Origin: Paludibacteraceae bacterium
Lineage (GTDB): Bacteria; Bacteroidota; Bacteroidia; Bacteroidales; Paludibacteraceae
Assembly (NCBI GenBank): GCA_017417025.1
Contig: JAFPZY010000064.1
Location: forward strand, 1-64,000
Length of the DNA: 64,000 bases
Direction of reading: 5' to 3'
The notes below the pieces were generated by a model. It made no database searches, had not been told where the DNA came from, and saw nothing but the letters and a program-made list of their open reading frames with translations. Numbering within the stretch: position 1 is the first letter of the stretch; every line of letters begins with the position of its first letter. The translations under genes and the position numbers were made by a program. Of this stretch, positions 1 to 8,292 are shown piece after piece.

Positions 1-33
1 ACCGACATCAGACCGACATCAAGCCGACATCAC
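1..33. repeat. 11-bp tandem array, 3 units, at the window edge
   Basis: Three head-to-tail 11-mers are visible (accgacatcag, accgacatcaa, gccgacatcac) with a fourth degenerate unit after them. The array is cut by the window start, so its true length is unknown. It lies just beyond the terminator of the coiled-coil protein gene. It is one of at least eight arrays with this period in the window. Confidence 0.75.
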
Positions 34-87
34 CGGCTGACAACGTACCAGTCACGGGTAACAAAACAGTAGCAAAAGCGCAGATAA

Positions 88-125
88 AAAAAGGAAAACA
101 AACACATCTGCTTGTTTTCCTTTTT
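88..125 (-). terminator. Rho-independent terminator after the coiled-coil protein gene
   Basis: A perfect 14-bp stem (88-101 pairs with 112-125) with a 10-base loop is followed on the minus strand by a run of seven T. It lies about 55 bases past the stop codon at 181 and ends the minus-strand murF transcript. The plus strand also has T at the stem end, so it may act in both directions. Confidence 0.85.
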
Positions 126-180
126 GCTGTAAGCGCTGTCTTTGCCGGCGGCGTGTGCGCTTTTGTTTTCCTTGTTGGGG

Positions 181-1056
181 CTACTTCTTGAGGGTGAAAG
201 TGAAGTTGCCGACATGCTGGGAGTCGATGAAGAAGTCGGCGGTGTAAGTGCCGGTTTGCAGTATTTCTTCTACTGCCCAGTACATGGTTCCTGATATTTC
301 TTCTCCGGCGTATTCTATTTCCTGCATTACAGAGGCTTCAAGCGTCCCGCTTTCGAAGTTGAAGGTCCGGGCTCCGGGCTTGAGCATCAGTTCTCCGTCC
401 GGTCGTGTGAGGCGCAGACAGACAGTCTTCAGCCCGGGTTCGCAGGTTATGTTTTTGCCGACTGTGTAGTGGAACTCCAGTTTCTGTATCTGCGAGAACT
501 GCTTCGTCTTTTTGTCGCGTTTGTTGAGCGGAATCACCTCAAACTCTGTCACTTCGAGTCTCGCCGCCCGTGTTACGGTCTCTGAGAGGTGTGTGTTCTG
601 TGTCTGCAGTTCGTCGTTTTGCTGCTGTATCTGCTGGTTCTGGCGGCGGTAGGTCTGGTTCTCTTTTTCGAGCCTTGCGTTGGTGCGGTTGAGTGAGTCT
701 ATCTGGTGTACGTATCCAACCATGACGGCACGGACCGTGGCAAGTTCTTTTTTCAGTTCCGCAATGCGCCGTGCGTTGGTCACTTTGGTGATGCGCAGTT
801 CCTCAAGCAGGTCGTGTACGCGTTGTTGCTCTATTGCGAGTTGCTCTTGCAGCGAGTCGTTGCGTATGTCCAGTTGCTGGTAGCCGTCGAATTGTATGGA
901 GAGGTCTTCGTACTCGTCGGCGAGTTGCTCTTTCTCAAACTCCAGAATCTCAACCATTTCCTGCATCTGGTGCTGTTTGTGGAAGTACAGCGCAACGAGC
1001 GCGACAATGACCAGCACAAGAAAAACGCCGGCGGCGATAATTGCTTTTTTGTTCAT
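181..1056 (-). CDS. Membrane-anchored coiled-coil protein, Bacteroidota conserved hypothetical
   Basis: The 291-residue product starts with a short basic stretch and one hydrophobic segment (about residues 5-24, IIAAGVFLVLVIVALVALYF), which should anchor it in the inner membrane. Residues about 30-165 are rich in E, Q, R and L in heptad-like order and predict a long coiled coil. The last 120 residues look like a compact beta domain (from about EVTEFEVIPLNKRDKKTKQ). Function is not known to me; the architecture resembles envelope scaffold proteins. The start overlaps the murF stop by four bases (ATGA), so it is probably translationally coupled to murF, and a strong terminator follows it. This suggests, but does not prove, a role near peptidoglycan synthesis. 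Confidence 0.8.
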   Translation of the reverse strand: MNKKAIIAAGVFLVLVIVALVALYFHKQHQMQEMVEILEFEKEQLADEYEDLSIQFDGYQQLDIRNDSLQEQLAIEQQRVHDLLEELRITKVTNARRIAELKKELATVRAVMVGYVHQIDSLNRTNARLEKENQTYRRQNQQIQQQNDELQTQNTHLSETVTRAARLEVTEFEVIPLNKRDKKTKQFSQIQKLEFHYTVGKNITCEPGLKTVCLRLTRPDGELMLKPGARTFNFESGTLEASVMQEIEYAGEEISGTMYWAVEEILQTGTYTADFFIDSQHVGNFTFTLKK

Positions 1057-2231
1057 AATATGTCAATAAGTTTTTCGAGTTGTACGCTGTGGCTGCCTTT
1101 GAGCAGTATTTTCCTGCCTGTCAGAGGGTGTTCTGATAAGAAGTCGTGCAGTTCTGCTACGGTGTCGAACACAGGGTATGGCGCTGTCGTGTCGTGCCAT
1201 TCGGCTCCCACAAGCATTACGTTCTGCATTTTCCTCTCTGCGAGCATATTGACAATGTTCTGGTGCTCAAGATGAGTGTAGGTGCCGAGTTCGCGCATGG
1301 CTCCGAGTATGCATGTGTCTCCGCTGAAGGCGCTGAGGGCGGCCTGCATGGATGTGGGGTTGGCGTTGTAGGCATCTACAACGAGGTCGTTGTTGGCTGT
1401 ACGGACTGCCTGCGAGCGGTTGTTGCCGGGTATGTAGTTGCGGACTGCCTCCAATCCCTGTTCATAAGGAACTCCGAAGAAGGCCCCGGCACAGAGGGCC
1501 GCCGAGACGTTCTCGGCGTTGTAGTCTCCGACGAGGTGCATGTCTTCGGGCATGGTGCCGGTGTGGTAATTGACAATCGACAGGCGGCAGGCGGGCTCTC
1601 CTTTTTGTGCGCCCCGCAGCATGTCTGCCAGATGCGGATTGTCCTCGTTGCGGAAGACGGTGGCGTTGTGTCGGCAGAGGTAGTCGTACAGTTCCTGCTT
1701 GGTGCGCATAACCCCCTCGAAAGAGCCGAAGCCCTCAAGATGTGCGCGTCCGACATTGGTGACAAGCCCGTAGTCGGGTTCGGCTATGTTGACCAGCTCG
1801 CGGATGTCTCCGGGGTGGGAGGCACCCATCTCCACAATGGCCATCTCATGTCCGCGCGTTATCTGCAGCAGGGTGAGCGGCACGCCGAGGGAGTTGTTGT
1901 AGTTGCCTTGCGTGTAGTGGATTTTGAACTTGGTGGAGAGTACGGCTGTGAGCAGCTCTTTGGTGGTTGTTTTGCCGTTGGTGCCGGTGATGCCGATTAC
2001 GGGTATGCCCAGTTCGCGTCTCCAGGCCCGTGCCAGGTCTTGCAGTTCGGCAAGGGCGTTGTCGCCGCAGATGACATAGGCGGCTCCGTCGCGCCTGGCC
2101 TGCTCCACGTAGTCGTTGCCGTCGAAGTGCTCACCTTTCAGTGCAACAAACACACAGCCGCGAGTGACCTTGCGGCTGTCTGTTGTTACGTAAAGAGCCG
2201 GTTTATTTTTTATTAGGAAGCTCCAGTCCAT
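1053..2231 (-). CDS. murF: UDP-N-acetylmuramoyl-tripeptide--D-alanyl-D-alanine ligase
   Basis: MurF adds D-Ala-D-Ala to UDP-MurNAc-tripeptide in the cytoplasm, the last soluble step of precursor synthesis. The 392-residue product has the order of a Mur ligase: N-terminal substrate domain (TTDSRKVTRGCVFVALKG), the ATP loop GITGTNGKTTTKE near residue 100, the NYNNSLGVPLTLL and EMGASHPGDI motifs, the middle-domain NVGRAHLEGFGS motif and the C-terminal VVDAYNANPTSM motif. It is shorter than the usual 430 or so residues; the loss appears to lie in the central domain before HLVGDYNAENV. The usual LGDM-ELG motif reads LGAMRELG, so a conserved Asp is Ala. The start lies inside the end of the MFS gene (29-base overlap). 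A second MurF-like domain occurs at 59.2 kb fused to alanine racemase, but this is the complete copy. Confidence 0.92.
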   Translation of the reverse strand: MDWSFLIKNKPALYVTTDSRKVTRGCVFVALKGEHFDGNDYVEQARRDGAAYVICGDNALAELQDLARAWRRELGIPVIGITGTNGKTTTKELLTAVLSTKFKIHYTQGNYNNSLGVPLTLLQITRGHEMAIVEMGASHPGDIRELVNIAEPDYGLVTNVGRAHLEGFGSFEGVMRTKQELYDYLCRHNATVFRNEDNPHLADMLRGAQKGEPACRLSIVNYHTGTMPEDMHLVGDYNAENVSAALCAGAFFGVPYEQGLEAVRNYIPGNNRSQAVRTANNDLVVDAYNANPTSMQAALSAFSGDTCILGAMRELGTYTHLEHQNIVNMLAERKMQNVMLVGAEWHDTTAPYPVFDTVAELHDFLSEHPLTGRKILLKGSHSVQLEKLIDIL

Positions 2232-3570
2232 ATCCTTTCTTCTTGTCTTCTACTTTGAGAGCGAGAGCGAGCAGGAAAGCGATTACGCCGAAAGAGGCAA
2301 AGACTATCATCGGCACGAGGTAACCGCCTGTTGCCACACGCAGTTTGCCGATGAGCAGAGGCACAAGGCACAGACCTATGTTCTGGACCCAGAAAATGAG
2401 GCAGTAGGCGGAGCCGAGAACCTTTTCGTCAATAATTTTCGGCACGCTGGGCCACATCGAAGCCGGCACAAGCGAGAAACTGACACCGAGGATGAGGATG
2501 GTAATCAGGGCCAGGGCTTTGCTCGGGAAGACGGGCAGAACGAATGCGAAGACGAGGTGGCAGCAAGTCATTATTATTGCGCCGAGCAGCATCATTGTCG
2601 CTCCCTTGCCTTTGTTGTCAATGTAAGAGCCGAGGAGCGGCGTGAGGACCATAGCGAGTATGGGGAACCACTTGAACAGGCCGGCAGCTTCGGCGTTGCT
2701 TATCTGCAGTGTCTCTTCCAGGAAGTTGGTTGCGAAGCGCTGGAAGGGGAAGATGGCCGAATAATAAAGCACGCACAGGACAGCCACGATCCAGAACATT
2801 TTTGAGCGGAATATCCGGCCGAGGTCGGCAATGCGGAACTCGTCCTCACCGCCGGCTTCCGATTTCTCGCCGATGGCGACAAGTTGCTTGTCGAAGCGTG
2901 TGTCCATTATGGTGAAAACGAAAAAGTTCAGCAGCCCTATTACCAGCAGAGCCCCTGCAAAAATCATCGGAGCGGCGACAGAGGGTACGCCGTCCACGGC
3001 GAAGTGGTTGGAGAATTTGGGAGAGAGCCACATTGCGGCGAACACTCCTATTCGGGCGATGGCCATCTCCAGGCCCATGGCTAACGCCATCTCTTTGCCT
3101 TTGAACCATTTGGCAAGAATCTTGCTGACCGTAGTTCCGGCCATTTCGCAGCCCATACCGAAAATCATAAAGCCGAACATTGCCAGTTTGGCACTGCCGG
3201 GCATCTCTGTCCACCATGAGTTAAGCCAGGCGGCAGTGTTGGCTTCGGGCCACATCAGAGCATAGAGTTTGACTGCAGCGCCTATCACCATGAGCGAGGC
3301 TGAAAGCAGGCCGGTAAAGCGCACGCCCATCTTGTCAAGGATGATACCGGCAATGATAAGGAAGCCGAAGACGTTGATGAGGTATTCGCCGGCTGCGTAT
3401 GTGCCGAAGTCGCCCTGGTCCCAGCCGTAGGTCTTTTCCAGGAGTGAAGCCAGCGGCGATAGCATATCAACGAACATGTAGGCAAAGAACATCATCGATG
3501 CCACAAGAACAAGAACGGTCCAACGTGCTGCGGCGGAGTCACGTAGGGTCTGTTGCAATTTTTCTACCAT
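2203..3570 (-). CDS. Major facilitator superfamily transporter
   Basis: The product of 455 residues has about 12 hydrophobic segments in two halves with a charged central loop (about residues 230-255, KQLVAIGEKSEAGGEDEFRIADLGRIF), the layout of an MFS carrier. A motif-A-like stretch LDKMGVRFTG follows the second helix. The closest general resemblance is to the MFSD1-like or organic-anion-type carriers that Bacteroidales genomes carry; the substrate cannot be read from sequence. The gene is followed by murF with a 29-base overlap, so the two are likely co-transcribed. Upstream is a short ORF (3539-3676) that overlaps its first codons. Confidence 0.85.
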   Translation of the reverse strand: MVEKLQQTLRDSAAARWTVLVLVASMMFFAYMFVDMLSPLASLLEKTYGWDQGDFGTYAAGEYLINVFGFLIIAGIILDKMGVRFTGLLSASLMVIGAAVKLYALMWPEANTAAWLNSWWTEMPGSAKLAMFGFMIFGMGCEMAGTTVSKILAKWFKGKEMALAMGLEMAIARIGVFAAMWLSPKFSNHFAVDGVPSVAAPMIFAGALLVIGLLNFFVFTIMDTRFDKQLVAIGEKSEAGGEDEFRIADLGRIFRSKMFWIVAVLCVLYYSAIFPFQRFATNFLEETLQISNAEAAGLFKWFPILAMVLTPLLGSYIDNKGKGATMMLLGAIIMTCCHLVFAFVLPVFPSKALALITILILGVSFSLVPASMWPSVPKIIDEKVLGSAYCLIFWVQNIGLCLVPLLIGKLRVATGGYLVPMIVFASFGVIAFLLALALKVEDKKKGYGLELPNKK

Positions 3571-3676
3571 TTTCTGTGTTTTTTATAGGATGAATACTGT
3601 GTTTTTTCCGCTTCAGCCACTCCGCTTTGCGTTTCTCGTACTCGGCGTAGCGGCTTTCCAGATACCCGTCAGCCAT
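3539..3676 (-). CDS. Small basic ORF, 45 residues, upstream of the MFS gene
   Basis: An ORF starts with ATG at 3676 and ends at 3539, overlapping the first codons of the MFS gene by 32 bases in another frame. It encodes a strongly charged peptide beginning MADGYLESRYAEYEKRKAEW and followed by LKRKK. The YLE..Y..YE.RKAEWL.KK pattern resembles short conserved hypothetical proteins I associate with Bacteroidales, but I cannot name the family. Function unknown. It could be a real small gene translationally coupled to the transporter, or a chance ORF; the well-formed amphipathic charged pattern favours a real gene. Confidence 0.5.
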   Translation of the reverse strand: MADGYLESRYAEYEKRKAEWLKRKKHSIHPIKNTENGRKIATDPT

Positions 3677-3730
3677 GTCAATTGGTAATTGGAAATTGAC
3701 AATTGATAATTGGTAATTGACAATTGATAT
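3677..3730. repeat. AATTG-type repeat tract between skp and the small ORF
   Basis: The spacer is built of variants of TGGTAATTG, TGACAATTG and TGATAATTG in tandem, each carrying AATTG. The same sequence family (TCAATTGTCAATT) occurs at 18306-18384 and at 61806-61840. It contains many small palindromes (CAATTG) and no gene. Confidence 0.7.
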
Positions 3731-4231
3731 TTACTTGATGCCGAGTTCTTTTTTCACCGACTCCATTACGTTGGTTGCAGACGGTGCGGCATAGACGGTG
3801 GCGGCCGAGTCGAAGATATAGGTGAATCCTTCGCGTGTTCCTACCGCCTCGATGGCTTTCACCATGCGTTCCTGCACAGGTTTGAGGAACTCCGCCTGTT
3901 TGGTCTGGATATCCTGCTGTGCGGTCTGATAGGCGGTCTGTATGCGCTGGCCCATGGTATAAAGTTCCTCTTCCTGGATTTTGCGCATAGCGTCGGTCAT
4001 AGTGGCGCTTTTCTGGGTGTATTCCGCCTCTTTTTTGTTGTACTCTTCGCGCATGCCCATAATCATGTCTTCATACTGTTTGCTCAGGCTGTCCATGCGT
4101 GCCTGTGCGGCTTTCAGTTCGGGCATGAGTGCGAACAGTTCCTGTGTGTTGATGTAACCGAATTTCGGGGTTGTTTCCGCTCCGGCAAGCATTGGCAGGG
4201 CCAGAGCAAGGATTAAAATAAGTTTTTTCAT
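3731..4231 (-). CDS. Periplasmic chaperone of the Skp/OmpH family (second copy)
   Basis: The 166-residue protein has a signal peptide (MKKLILILALALPMLAGAE) and an OmpH/Skp body: the FGYINTQELFALMPE motif at the mature N-terminus, a long charged helix pair (about residues 45-125) and a C-terminal strand with YIFDSAATVYAAPSATNV. Skp chaperones carry unfolded outer-membrane proteins across the periplasm to BamA. It is the second of two skp-like genes after bamA, the usual Bacteroidales arrangement. It is 69 bases downstream of the first copy. Confidence in family is high; the two paralogues cannot be assigned separate roles from sequence. Confidence 0.9.
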   Translation of the reverse strand: MKKLILILALALPMLAGAETTPKFGYINTQELFALMPELKAAQARMDSLSKQYEDMIMGMREEYNKKEAEYTQKSATMTDAMRKIQEEELYTMGQRIQTAYQTAQQDIQTKQAEFLKPVQERMVKAIEAVGTREGFTYIFDSAATVYAAPSATNVMESVKKELGIK

Positions 4232-4300
4232 TGTATTGTTTTTGTTTTTATTGTTTGCCTGTATAAATATTGTTTGTCTATATATAATAAGGTGTGCCGG

Positions 4301-4843
4301 TTATTTTGCGCCGAGTCTGTCCAGCACCTGGTCGGAGATGTCGAGTTTGTTTGACATGTAAATCAGCGAGGGGTCGGCCGAGCGGTCTTTGACGATGTCG
4401 TATCGTTTTTCGCTTGCAATTTCCTGGATGGCGGTGTATATTTCGTCCTGCAGCGGTTTGAGCAGTGCCTCGCGTTTTTTGAAGAGTTCTCCGTTTTCGC
4501 CGAAATACTTGCGCTGCAGTTCCAGCACTTCCTGCTCTTTGTCAAGGATCTCTTTTTCGCGTTGCGCGCGCATTGTTTCGCTCAGGAAGATCTGCTCGGT
4601 CTGGTAGTTGGCGGTGAGCACTCTTGCGTCCTGCTGTGCAGCGTCAATCTCTTTCTGCCAGCGTTTGGATATGAGTGCCAGCTGTTCGTTGGCGGACTCG
4701 TACTGCGGCAGGTTTTTCAGGATATACTGCAGGTCCACGTATGCCACCGACATGTCTTTGGCTGTGACCCGGGCAGGCAGCAGCGTGGCCAGCAAAAGGG
4801 CGGCTGACAGTATTTTTTTCATGTTTTGCAATGTGTTTTTCAT
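4301..4843 (-). CDS. Periplasmic chaperone of the Skp/OmpH family (first copy)
   Basis: The 180-residue product begins MKNTLQNMKKILSAALLLATLLPARVTA, a signal peptide, then carries the OmpH signature SVAYVDLQYILKNLPQYESA, a long coiled-coil arm (about residues 60-135) and a closing DIVKDRSADPSLIYMSNKLDISDQVL segment. It should act as a periplasmic holdase for outer-membrane proteins. I chose ATG 4843 because the open frame further upstream would run into bamA and has no signal peptide at its start; ATG 4822 is an alternative. It lies 26 bases after the bamA stop, so bamA and both chaperones form one transcript. Confidence 0.9.
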   Translation of the reverse strand: MKNTLQNMKKILSAALLLATLLPARVTAKDMSVAYVDLQYILKNLPQYESANEQLALISKRWQKEIDAAQQDARVLTANYQTEQIFLSETMRAQREKEILDKEQEVLELQRKYFGENGELFKKREALLKPLQDEIYTAIQEIASEKRYDIVKDRSADPSLIYMSNKLDISDQVLDRLGAK

Positions 4844-4869
4844 AGTCTGTACATATTTCGTGCCAAAGT

Positions 4870-7536
4870 TTATAATTCCTGTCCCAAAACGAAGTGGAAC
4901 TGCGAGCCTCCGTATGATTTGTTGCCATTGATGGAGTCGAATCCCCATCCCCAGTCCACTCCGAGCAGTCCGAACATTTGCAGGAAGACGCGTACGCCTA
5001 CGCCTGCCGACCGCTTGAGGTTGAAGGGGTTGTAATCCTTGATGTCGGCGAAGCAGTTGCCGGCTTCGAGGAAGCCCAGTGCCCAGATGGTGGCGCTTTG
5101 TTCAAGCAGGATGGGGTAGCGCAGTTCCATGGAGAACTTGTTGTAAACGTATCCCATGTTGCGTCCTGTGGCTGCGTCGTAGGGTGTGAGTGAGCCGGAC
5201 GAATAGCCTCGCATGGAGATATACTCGGTGGAGTAGCTGGAGTAACCGGTGGTTCCGTCGCCGCCCATGTAGAAGGTCTCGAAGGGGGATTTGGTGTATT
5301 TGTTGTAATGTCCCAGGTAGCCCCAGTCGGCACGCACCATCAGCACCAGTTTGCTGTCCGGTGTGAGCGGTGTGAACACTTTTCCGGAGAACTTGAGTTT
5401 GTAGTATTCAATCAGTTGGTACTTTTCGTTGTTCGGCATGTTGGCGAGTTCCGAATCGGGAGTCCCTTTGATGAGTGAGTATGGGGGGGTGAGTTTCACG
5501 CCGAGCACAAACTGTGAGCCTCGCCGTGTGTAGATGGGGTTGTCTATGCTTGAGCGTGAGAGCTGCAGGTTGAGGGCGAGGTTGTGGCATGTGCCGTCGG
5601 AGACGAGCAGATAGGGCCATTTTTTCATCATGTAGAGCTGGTAGCTCAGTTCGCCGTAGAAAGAGAAGTAGTCGTCGGGCCATCGGAGGCGTTTGCCGTA
5701 TCCGATGCTTACGCCCACGGTGCGCAGATACTTGTTCGGGTCGGCTTCCGACTCCTGCAACTGCCTATAGTAGTCGGAGTTGCCGGTGTAGTAGTAGGAA
5801 GCGTAGTAGTTGTTGTAGAGGTTCTGGTATGACTGGTAGTAGCGGTCGGAGTAGCCTGTCTGCGATGCGAAGAAGGCGCTTACGCTCAGCGAGTTGGGTC
5901 GTTTGCCTCCGAGCCACGGTTCCATGAAGCTGACGCTGACGGAGTTGTAGTAGATGCCGTTGGTGCGGGCGTTGATCTGGAATGTTTGCCCTTCGCCCTG
6001 GGGCACAATACGGTAAGACTTTTTGTTGAACAGGTTCTGTATTGCGAAGTTGGTGAATTTCAGTCCGATGCTGCCCACCAGTCCGGTTGCTCCCCAGCCC
6101 AATGAGAACTCTATCTGGTCGCTCGATTTGGTTTGCAGGTTGTAGGTTATGTCCACGGTCCCTTCTTCGGGGTTGGGTTGTATGTCCGGCACCAGTTTTT
6201 CTTGGTCGAAGTGTCCCATCTGCGCCAGTTCGCGCAGCGAGCGCATGATGTCGGACTGGCTGTACAGCTGTCCGGGCTTGGTGTACAGTTCGCGCCTTAC
6301 TACGTGTTCATATACGCGTGTGTTTCCCACGATGTCAATTCGGTTGATGGTAGCGGGTTTGCCTTCGTATATGCGCATCTCGAAGTCGATGGAGTCTTTG
6401 TCGATGTTCACTTCTACGGGCTCCACGTTGAAGAACAGATATCCCTGGTCGGTGTAGAGTTTGGCCACTGCGTCGTCGTCCTCGGTCAGGCGTTTGTTAA
6501 GTTGCTTGAGGTTGTAAACATCGCCTTTTTTCACTCCCAGCACACGGTCGAGATAGTCGTAGGGATAGAGTGTGTTCCCCACCCAGTTGATGTCGCGCAC
6601 GTAGTATTTTTCGCCTTCGAAGATGTCCATATAAACGTCCACGCGTGTCGGGTCCTCGGGGTTGGGGACGACGCTGTCGCTCACTATGTAAGCGTCTCTG
6701 TAGCCTATCTCGTTGTATTTTTCTATTACGGCTTTCTTGTCTTTCTCATATTCTTTTTCCACGAACTTCTTGGTGCGGAAGAGGTTGATGATGTTGTTGT
6801 CGTTGGTTTTTTTCATCGCCCTGTTTATCTTGTTGTGGCTCAGGGCGGTGTTTCCGTTTATATATATGTGTGCCACTTTGGTTTTCACTTTCTTGTCCAC
6901 GTTTACCAGCACGCGTACGTAGCCGTGTTTGTCGGGGTCGGGTTTCTGGTAGATGGTCACTTCGGCGTTTTTGAAGCCTTTTTCGGCGTAGTACTGGCTG
7001 ATTACTTTTTTTGCCCGGTCGGCGAGGTTGGGAGTCATCTGGTTGCCTTTTGTAATGCCCACCTTCACCTCAAGGTCTTCGCGCTCGCTTTTTTTCATGC
7101 CCCGATATTCCAGTTCGGAGATGCGCGGTCGCTCTTCAAGCCGTATCTCCAGCCACACCTGGGTGTCTGTCATTCGGGTGGCCAGTATCTGCACGTTGGA
7201 GAACAGTCCCTGTTTCCAGAAGCGTCGTATGGACTTGGTTATCTGGTCGCCGGGGATTTCCACTTTGTCGCCTACTGCCAGTCCGGAGAAGCCTATGAGC
7301 ACAAAGTCCTCGTAGCTGTCAGCTCCGCTCACTTTGATGCCGGCAATCTCGTATGTCCGTCGCTGGTGTGTGTACTCCACCGACGGCAGCGTCTCTTGCG
7401 GGGCGGCCGCAGTGTCGGCGGCAACGGCAGCGGTGTCCGCGCCATAGACGGCCGTGGTGTCATTCGCCTGCTGTGCATTGATTCCTATCACCGGCAAGGC
7501 CAGCAGCAATATGTAAATAAACCTGTGCAAAGTCAA
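4870..7536 (-). CDS. bamA: Outer-membrane protein assembly factor BamA
   Basis: The 888-residue product has a signal peptide (FIYILLLALPVIGINAQQ), a low-complexity D/T/A stretch, then POTRA domains (about residues 60-450; for example the repeats ending in VKVGITKGNQMTP, VNVDKKVKTKVAHIYINGN and YEGKPATINRIDIVGNTRVYE), and an Omp85 beta-barrel of about 430 residues ending in a membrane-type strand (FHFVLGQEL). BamA inserts beta-barrel proteins into the outer membrane. No ATG fits: the frame is open further upstream only as an overlap of uppS. I place the start at a TTG at 7536, which overlaps the uppS stop as TTGA; a second TTG at 7530 is possible. The gene is followed by two skp genes. Confidence 0.93.
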   Translation of the reverse strand: MTLHRFIYILLLALPVIGINAQQANDTTAVYGADTAAVAADTAAAPQETLPSVEYTHQRRTYEIAGIKVSGADSYEDFVLIGFSGLAVGDKVEIPGDQITKSIRRFWKQGLFSNVQILATRMTDTQVWLEIRLEERPRISELEYRGMKKSEREDLEVKVGITKGNQMTPNLADRAKKVISQYYAEKGFKNAEVTIYQKPDPDKHGYVRVLVNVDKKVKTKVAHIYINGNTALSHNKINRAMKKTNDNNIINLFRTKKFVEKEYEKDKKAVIEKYNEIGYRDAYIVSDSVVPNPEDPTRVDVYMDIFEGEKYYVRDINWVGNTLYPYDYLDRVLGVKKGDVYNLKQLNKRLTEDDDAVAKLYTDQGYLFFNVEPVEVNIDKDSIDFEMRIYEGKPATINRIDIVGNTRVYEHVVRRELYTKPGQLYSQSDIMRSLRELAQMGHFDQEKLVPDIQPNPEEGTVDITYNLQTKSSDQIEFSLGWGATGLVGSIGLKFTNFAIQNLFNKKSYRIVPQGEGQTFQINARTNGIYYNSVSVSFMEPWLGGKRPNSLSVSAFFASQTGYSDRYYQSYQNLYNNYYASYYYTGNSDYYRQLQESEADPNKYLRTVGVSIGYGKRLRWPDDYFSFYGELSYQLYMMKKWPYLLVSDGTCHNLALNLQLSRSSIDNPIYTRRGSQFVLGVKLTPPYSLIKGTPDSELANMPNNEKYQLIEYYKLKFSGKVFTPLTPDSKLVLMVRADWGYLGHYNKYTKSPFETFYMGGDGTTGYSSYSTEYISMRGYSSGSLTPYDAATGRNMGYVYNKFSMELRYPILLEQSATIWALGFLEAGNCFADIKDYNPFNLKRSAGVGVRVFLQMFGLLGVDWGWGFDSINGNKSYGGSQFHFVLGQEL

Positions 7537-8276
7537 TTGTTTTTCAGTTGTTCGCTTGTTTTTCCGAATCTTCTTTCCCGTTTCTGGTAGTCGCGCAGGG
7601 CGTTGCAGAAGTCGTCTGCCGTGAAATCGGGCCAGAGTTTGTCGGTGAACCACAGTTCGGAATATGCCAGCTGCCACAGCAGGAAGTTGCTTATTCTCAG
7701 TTCGCCGCTTGTTCGTATCAGCAGGTCGGGGTCGGGGATGGCGTGTGTGGTCAGGGCATCCGATATGCGCTGCTCGTTGATGTCTTGCGGGAGCAGTTGT
7801 CCGTTTGCGACAGCCGTTGCCAGTTGTCTGGCGGCTTCTGTTATCTCCCACCGTGCCGAGTAGCTGAGTGCTATTACGAGGTTGAGCCCTGTGTTGGCGG
7901 CTGTCTGTTGCTTGCAGTTCTCTATTTTTGTCCTCACGTCTTGCGGCAGTCGCTGCATGTCGCCAATTGTAAGCAGGCGCACGTTGTTTTTCATCAGGGT
8001 CGGAGTCTCTGTTGCTATTGTGCTGACGAGCAGTGCCATGAGTGCGTCAATCTCGTCTTGCGGCCTGTTCCAGTTCTCGGTGGAGAACGCATACATGGTG
8101 AGGTATCCGATGCCGAGGCGGGCGGCGGTTTCGGTTATTTCGTGCAGGGTGTTCACCCCCTGTTTGTGTCCCAGTGCGCGTGCCAGGCCGTGCTGTTTGG
8201 CCCAACGGCCGTTGCCGTCCATTATGACGGCGACATGACGCGGCATCCGGTCTTTTCTTATGTCTTCTGTGTTCAT
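7533..8276 (-). CDS. uppS: Undecaprenyl diphosphate synthase (cis-prenyltransferase)
   Basis: UppS condenses isopentenyl diphosphate onto farnesyl diphosphate to make the C55 lipid carrier for peptidoglycan and surface polysaccharides. The 247-residue sequence shows all family signatures: the diphosphate-binding HVAVIMDGNGRWAK motif near residue 15, GHKQGV, the YAFSTENWNRP motif, NLVIALSYSARWEI and the C-terminal DLLIRTSGELRISNFLLWQLAYSE. Length fits the family. It is followed immediately by bamA (4-base overlap) and preceded by the DUF6089-like gene after 16 bases, the normal Bacteroidales order. Confidence 0.97.
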   Translation of the reverse strand: MNTEDIRKDRMPRHVAVIMDGNGRWAKQHGLARALGHKQGVNTLHEITETAARLGIGYLTMYAFSTENWNRPQDEIDALMALLVSTIATETPTLMKNNVRLLTIGDMQRLPQDVRTKIENCKQQTAANTGLNLVIALSYSARWEITEAARQLATAVANGQLLPQDINEQRISDALTTHAIPDPDLLIRTSGELRISNFLLWQLAYSELWFTDKLWPDFTADDFCNALRDYQKRERRFGKTSEQLKNN

Positions 8277-8292
8277 TTTTGTCGGTTCTCAG

